A program made the position numbers and the translations under genes. From Aselliscus stoliczkanus (lineage: Eukaryota; Chordata; Mammalia; Chiroptera; Hipposideridae): a DNA stretch of 64,000 bases. The stretch is taken from NCBI GenBank assembly GCA_033961575.1, contig CM066732.1, positions 83,817,687-83,881,686 of the forward strand. Direction: 5' to 3'. This document shows positions 58,530 through 64,000 of the stretch, in pieces; position 1 is the stretch's first letter, and every line of letters begins with the position of its first letter. The notes beneath the pieces were generated by a model. It did no database searches and was not told the origin of the DNA. It worked only from the letters and a program-made list of their open reading frames with translations.

Positions 58530-60470
58530 TGAAAATAACATTGTGAAAATATACCATGATTTGTTCAAACTCCTACTTAACTTATGCACTTTTATCTGAT
58601 TCCCAAGTTTTATTTCTGTGAATAATGCTTGCCCTCAAGCAAAAAAAAAAAAAAAAAGAAAGAAAATCAACTTACATAGTCTTTATGCATGAACGCTTTT
58701 ATTTCTATATAGGATAGAGTCCCATTGTATAGTATTTCTGGTTGAATGGTGTGTTCTTAATTTTAATAACTACTAGTCAATTGATTTCCACAAGAGCTGC
58801 AACAATGCATATTTCCACCATTCACATCTGAAAATGTTTTTCTATGACCCTAACCAGCAACTGGTGTTATCATTCTTTTTGTAATTTTTACCAATATGAT
58901 ATGGATGTTAAATAAGTTCTCGATATTACTTAATTTTGATTTACCTGAAAATTAGGTATAGAGGGGGGCTCAACTTATTTTCATATATGTATTTGTGATT
59001 TTAATTTGCTCTTCTCTGAAACACCTGTTTATTACTTTTTATTGTTTTCACTGGGTGTTTTATTTCTTTGTTATCAATTTTAAGAACTTTTTCTATGTTA
59101 TAGATGATCATCATAAACTATGTATACTGCACATATACTTTACAAATATTTTCACAAAATAATGTTTATCTACTGGATTTGCTTTTGCTACACACACAAA
59201 TATTTAAAACTTACATAGTTAAATATGGCTATATTTTATTTTCAAGTTTCAGCATTGCCTTTTTATTTTAAAAGTTCTATTTCAAATCCCCTAAATTTCT
59301 TGAAGTAGTATAACCTTTATTTTTCAACATTTAAATTATAATGTTGCTACAATTTCTTTGAATACAGTGTGAAATAGGGATTCAGATGTGTTTCCTTTCA
59401 GATGGTCAGCCATTTGGGCCAACACCATTTATAAACTGAGCCATTCTCTTCCTATCAAATTGTCCAGTTTTGTAATATATTAAATTTGCATGATTACTGG
59501 AAGGCTAAGCTAATACCATACTGTTTTTATTTTAGTGACTGGAGGCAGTTAGGTACTGTATTCAATTCTTCACTCTCTCTTGCCATGTGACCCAGCAGTG
59601 GACTGAGTATATTTCCCACATCCCACTGATGTTAGGGCTGGCTATGTGACTTGTTTTGGCCATCAGAAGGTGGGCAGAAGTGACAATGTGCTGGCTTCAC
59701 GTCTTCATGAATCAAAATGAGAAGAACATGTCCCACATCCCACATGATCCAAGAAGAATGTAAAGACAGACCTAAAACCAACCTGAAATCTGGATTGAAG
59801 CCCAGTCATTACAAAGCCAGAGGAAAAGCCATCTCAGCCAACCTGCAGGTACATGAAAAGAAGAAATGCTTATTGCTATAAGCCGCTGAGTTTTATGCTG
59901 TTTGTTATATATAATTATGGCAACAAAATGTGATTGCTATAGTATGACTATAGTAGGATTTAATATGTAGTAAGGGAACCCATACCTACTTGTTTTCATG
60001 TGTTTTTAGCTATACTCACAAATATACTATATCCTTGCATAGGAAGTTTAATATTATACATATATAATCCAAAGGTTAAAGAAAAACAAGATTAAGTTGC
60101 TATTGTAATTATATCATACATCTTCCCATTTTATTCAGAACTCTTTTTATGTCTGTAATGAAATTTTACAATTTTCTTGAAGTGAATTCTTTATGACATA
60201 GTTGGTCTCTATTAGAAATGGATTATTTCTCCAATTTTATTTCTACCTTGTTATTGCCAGTAAAGATAAAGCTAATAATTACTGCATATTAACCTAACTT
60301 TTAGCTACCTTATTCCCATACAAATTCCCATATTAAATCTACTAGTTTTCTTTACTAGACTCTTGAATTTTTAAGGTATCCAAGCCTATCAGTAGAATAA
60401 AAGATGACTATATCTCTTTTTCATAGTAGTTATTGAAATTTAATTTTATAGTCTTATTGTAGTCAATGTA
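58530..60470 (-). mobile_element. Old LINE-1 ORF2 (antisense), split by an LTR
   Basis: TCAATTGATTTCCACAAGAG, TTCAGATGGTCAGCCATTTG, GGGCCAACACCATTTATAAA and AAGCTAATACCATACTGTTT are reversed L1 ORF2. Matching L1 sequence (GATTGCTATAGTATGACTAT, GTAGTAAGGGAACCC) resumes after 59945. A poly-A tract at 58640-58656 lies within it. Confidence 0.65.
59530..59945 (+). mobile_element. MaLR-like LTR inserted in L1
   Basis: GC-richer than its host, with GTGACTTGTTTTGGCCATCA, GACTCAGTG-style blocks and a 3' end AAGAAATGCTTATTGCTATA then AGCCGCTGAGTTTTATGCTG, which match the terminal region of MLT/MaLR-type LTRs. Family is not assigned. Confidence 0.6.
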
Positions 60471-60915
60471 ATGCAAAGTCTTGGTAGACAGCATTATGGA
60501 AAGCAGCATAATTGCAACTTGGATGAAGAGCTAAAGATACAAACAGAAATGCTATGGAGACTATAAATACATTATATTAGAATTGAGTGTAAAAGGATTT
60601 AGCAATGCTGCAAAGCTGGAGTTAAACTATAGGTACCATTACAGACTAAAAAGAAACCAAAACACATACTTTAAAAAATAAAGCTATTTCATTGTCTGTC
60701 ACTAAGTGGTCTACGAGGGGAGTCATATTACCTAGCAAAATATCCATGTGGATCAAACTGCTTTGTTCTTCTAGCACTTCGATTTTGATCTTTGGTAATG
60801 CTTTCCATTAGAAGCAACCTGTTTTTTGGGGCAGAAGAAAAATCAAGATGTTGCTAGAGAACAAGAATGCTTTTTAGAATGAAAAAAAAATATGTTCTTT
60901 TTAATGTATACTCAA
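60471..60915. other. Unassigned sequence
   Basis: No clear gene or repeat family is visible. Confidence 0.4.
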
Positions 60916-60919
60916 TGTA

Positions 60920-61095
60920 TTTAAACTAAAAAAAAAAATTCACCCATTTCTCCCACTTGTCACTTCTTGTCTCTTTCAACAACCAATCTGTTCTCTGTAT
61001 TTACGCACTTGGGTTTTTTGTGTTTTGAGTTTTTTTCAGAATTCACATATAAGAGAGACCAAAGAATATATGTTTTTCTCTGTCTGATGCTTTTT
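60920..61095 (-). repeat. L1 3'UTR fragment (antisense)
   Basis: CAACAACCAATCTGTTCTCT, GCACTTGGGTTTTTTGTGTT and TTCACATATAAGAGAGACC followed by CTCTGTCTGATGC are the usual reversed L1 3'UTR blocks. Confidence 0.75.
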
Positions 61096-61439
61096 AAATG
61101 CCTGGGGTAGTTCTAAAAACACAAAGGAATATCTAAAGGGGTTTGCACTAGCCAACTATAACAACATAAGAATCAAAAGGAAAAAAAATCTGTTTGACTG
61201 AATCAGATTGTGTTTGGTAAAGCCATTCATCTATAATGATACTCAAAAAATGAAAATAGAAAAATGTAAAAAAAGTCTGATAAATTTATATAATTTTTTA
61301 ATGAGAGAGGAATAATGATCTGGGAAGGTCTTCTATTTATGCTATTAAGTATATATATTTGTTTGTAGAGAATACATACACATTTTTCTCTATTCATTCT
61401 ACATACACTGAGTAGAGAAAACTGGAAATAAATTGAATA

Positions 61440-61655
61440 ATATCAAAGAAGCTGCCCCCAACAAAAAAATAGGCATGATCTATACGAAGAAAATTTTACA
61501 TCACTTCTGAGGAATGTAAAAAATAAATCAACAACTGAAAAAAGCATGCCATATTTTTTTCTAGACACTCATCATTAAAATAATTGTACACCTGAAACCT
61601 ATGTAACTTTACTAACAATTGTCACCCCAATAAACTTTAATTTAAAAAAATATAT
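61440..61655 (+). mobile_element. L1 3' end, sense, bat-like terminus
   Basis: It ends with TAATTGTACACCTGAAACCT, ATGTAACTTTACTAACAATT, GTCACCCCAATAAACTTTAA and an A-rich tail. GATCTATACGAAGAAAATTT upstream is an ORF2 piece. By recollection this terminus is of the kind found in bat L1 elements. That family attribution is unverified. Confidence 0.65.
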
Positions 61656-62055
61656 ATCAATTTTTCTGAATTTAGTCTATAAATTTATTGTGACCCAAAT
61701 AACAATTAAGCCTGCTTTGTTTGGTTGAAGAAAATTTCTTTAAAAAAATAAAGAAGAAGAATTTTGAAAGTATATTTCCTAACACATATTAAAACAGTAA
61801 GTTTAAAACACAGTAAGTTTAAAAGTTTAGAAAGTGCTAGAAAAATATGCAAATCATAAAAAGGCTTCATAAATGATAAGAAGGAATTTCAAATTACTGG
61901 GAAAAATTATTCATTAAATAGTATTGGAAAACTGGGTAATGATTTGAAAATTTATAAACTTTGAGGCTAAATGTACTAATTATATTTAAGTAAATGTAAA
62001 AAGTTTTAAAAAGTTAAAACTGAAATTATAAAATTATTTAGGAACCTTATAAATA
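61656..62055. other. AT-rich unassigned sequence
   Basis: No recognisable gene. A tandem AAACAGTAAGTTTAAAA-like word at 61790-61825 (ACAGTAAGTTTAAAA twice) is the only visible structure. Confidence 0.4.
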
Positions 62056-62279
62056 TGTGTCTTGAGTTAAAGAAATCCTTTCTCTGTCAGGTTTTCTGGG
62101 GTTTTTGTTTTGCTGAATAATTTTCAGAGTTTTTGTTCTGTTTTGCATGAGGTCAAAGTCTACTTCCACTTTAATATAAATGTGGTGAATAATATTTCTA
62201 GATTTTCTTTTCTAAACCATTCTTCATTTCTGTGATAAATAAAATTTGATCATGACTTACTAACATTTTAATATACTTT

Positions 62280-62834
62280 GTTAGTTGTGTCAGGGAAGAA
62301 GATATTTTCCTTCACCCTTTTAGTTTCTTCTGGTCTAAGAATTAAGCTGACATTTCACAGATACACAAGAAAAAATCCAATTTGATTTCATACAGATGGA
62401 TTCCACAAAATATGGGAGGCCCAAGGACAAATTGGGCAGTTGAGGCTTATATGCTGTCTGGAGCTAAAGATAAGGAGGGTAGTAGTCTGGAACTTCAGAG
62501 GGGAGGAAGGCAGTTCACATGGAGATGGAGAAGCACATGTTTGGTGAACAAATGTTTGCTGGGCCGTGCAGAGACAATGTGACACAGAGTGGACTCTGAT
62601 CTCTAGGCCCTGCCTGTCTCCCACTACTAGCCTATATTCTTTGTAGATATCTCTGGTGATAGCTCTATTGTGGAACTGGCCCTTTATCTACACTCATGTG
62701 GACAGTTAAGGGAGAGATAACAAGAAAAACTACCTGAGTTTTCTGTTTCTTAAAAAGAATCATTCTAAATTAATCCTCATGACAAAGAGACACATTTTGG
62801 GGTGGCAAATTTTGTTTGGTCCCTTACAGTTAGT
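62280..62834 (-). mobile_element. Complete solo ERV LTR, 543 bp, with gttagt duplication
   Basis: The LTR spans 62286-62828, TGTGTCAGGG to CCCTTACA on the plus strand, giving TG...CA termini. The 6-bp gttagt is duplicated at 62280-62285 and 62829-62834. The host L1 sequence is continuous across it. On the minus strand a CATATAAGC word is a possible TATA box. By block similarity it is ERVL-like. Its degraded paralogue is at 15418-15903. Confidence 0.82.
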
Positions 62835-63194
62835 TTGCAAATATTTTCCTTGGAACTATTATATCTATGGTCATGAGTGACATTGGTCTATGACTTTGTT
62901 TTTTTCATATTATAGTTGGTTTAGTATCAAAGTTATATTGGTCTAATAAAATAAGTAGCAAAATATCTCTTCTTTTTCTGTTCTCTGGGAGATTGTATAA
63001 ATTTGGAATAATTTGTCCACTATTTGGTAGAAGGCATATGTATAACTAACTGGATTTCATTTGCTTTTTATGGGAAAATTTTAACTTCTGATCTGATTTC
63101 TTTAATAGCATTGGGACTATTTTGGCTTACCACTTTATCTTGAGTAATTTGCATAAAATCGTATTTTTCTATGGGATTGTCAATTTCATCAAAT

Positions 63195-63610
63195 TCTGTT
63201 CTCTTCCATAACTGCTGTGTAACAAACCATCCTCAAACCTAGTGGATTAAAATAACACAATAATTTATTGTGCTCACTAATCTGCAGTTTGGATAGGGTT
63301 TAGTTGGATGGCTCATTCCTGCTTCTCAAGCATTGGCTGATGGGGGCTAACTGAAGCTGAATGGTCCACTTCCAAGATGGCTCACTCTCATGGCTGGTAA
63401 GCTCTCTGCTGGGGATCTTTGCCGGGGCATCTGGACTCCATGTGGGTATCTCTAAAGAATTGCTTGGATTCAATAAAGCAAGATAGATTGGATCCAGGCA
63501 TGAGTGTTCTAAAAGACAGCTCATCAAGGAAGCTGCCAGTCTCCTAAAGTTTGAATCCAGAAAAGGAAGCACACCATCATTCTCTACATTCTACTAGTCA
63601 AATTATCATA
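63195..63610. mobile_element. Mammalian ERV/MaLR-type LTR fragment
   Basis: ATAACTGCTGTGTAACAAAC, GGATTAAAATAACACAATAA, GCTGAATGGTCCACTTCCAA and GATGGCTCACTCTCATGGCT follow the order of a common mammalian LTR. It interrupts the antisense L1. Confidence 0.65.
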
Positions 63611-64000
63611 AAGCCCTTTCAGAATTAAGGACAACAGACATAGATTTCCTGATAGGAATGTCAAGGAATCTTTACTCAATCACAACAATTTACTCATATA
63701 AAACTGTTCATATAGTTTTATTACTGTTTAAATATCCTGTCTGTAGTAACATTGGCATTTTCATTCCTATGTTTCTCTTCACCCCTCCCTCACCGTTTTT
63801 TTCGGTGTTTCCAGTTAATTTTTGTCTCTTTTCATGGAATCAAATTTTAGCTTAGTTGATTCAATTATAGTTTTTCTGCCTATTTTATTAATCTTTTTCT
63901 TCATTTTTCATTTCATGTGTTTTTTTAAGGTCACTTCTGCCATTGTTGTAATTTTTTTCTTTTGGATGACCTTTCTTTTAATACAAGCAATTAAGGTAAT

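Larger units (their letters stand above)
62060..64000 (-). mobile_element. LINE-1 ORF2 (antisense), split by two LTRs, truncated by the window edge
   Basis: Reversed ORF2 reads through CCATTCTTCATTTCTGTGAT, TAGTTTGCAAATATTTTCCT, TTATAGTTGGTTTAGTATCA and, beyond 63640, TAGTTTTTCTGCCTATTTTA. LTRs at 62286-62828 and about 63195-63610 interrupt it. Frames are short. Confidence 0.75.

Noticed and set aside
1..64000. Colugo (Dermoptera) as the source, because colugo SINEs are also tRNA-derived
   Set aside because: As I recall, colugo CYN SINEs carry a tRNA-Ile-like 'GTGGTGCTGATAACACC' stretch, which is absent here. The long SINE tail and an L1 end fit bats better. This rests on memory and is not a formal test.

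Overview
The window is AT-rich, CpG-poor vertebrate nuclear DNA dominated by mammalian interspersed repeats: MIR, L2, L1M-type L1, ERV/MaLR LTRs and hAT-derived MER elements. I find no protein-coding exon, tRNA, rRNA, CRISPR array or bacterial or viral gene cassette. The open frames are short, and most of the longer ones lie inside LINEs or SINEs. The best reading is an intergenic gene desert or a very large intron.

Organism: the youngest repeats are a tRNA-derived SINE family. Its head carries Pol III A and B boxes and the conserved block CACATATGAGGGCCAGTGAC. The long form ends in CCTCCACAACTAGACTGAAG, an AACAGACAAGTTGCTG-like block (opposite strand) and CCCCAATAAAATCTTT-A(n). From memory, this tail resembles SINE tails of bats (Rhin-1/VES group). 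An L1 3' end at about 61560-61652, with GTCACCCCAATAAA, also looks like bat L1. I therefore infer a bat (Chiroptera), probably not a vespertilionid. The family level is uncertain because no database search was possible.

Layout. 0-9 kb: a retroposed LTR tail, MIR, L2, an MLT-like LTR, an ERV LTR, MER elements and two SINEs. 9-11 kb: mostly repeat-free, possibly conserved noncoding DNA. 11-17.1 kb: an LTR, a SINE pair, a dense microsatellite cluster, a mariner-like MITE and a degraded ERVL-like LTR. 17-27 kb: LTRs, long minus-strand L2 copies, MIRs and a complete 300-bp solo LTR at 21975-22274. 27-35.6 kb: repeat-poor, with a candidate conserved element near 30.7-31.0 kb, a consensus NRF1 palindrome at 31945-31956 and one unexplained open frame at 34943-35239. 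35.6-46.6 kb: plus-strand L2 copies, SINEs and a degraded L1 with ORF1 and the start of ORF2. 46.6-50.4 kb: a rearranged minus-strand L1, a long L2 and a nested SINE-in-SINE. 50.4-55.7 kb: L1 fragments and two long SINEs. 55.7-64 kb: unassigned sequence, then old minus-strand L1 interrupted by LTRs, including a complete 543-bp LTR.

There is no gene pathway to describe. The biology here is the retrotransposon record: SINE-in-SINE and SINE- and LTR-in-L1 insertions give a relative chronology, and many insertions still show clear target-site duplications. No new multi-gene system is visible. The most useful leads are the long SINE subfamily, the intact solo LTRs, the L1-style retrocopy of an LTR 3' end and a few candidate regulatory elements.
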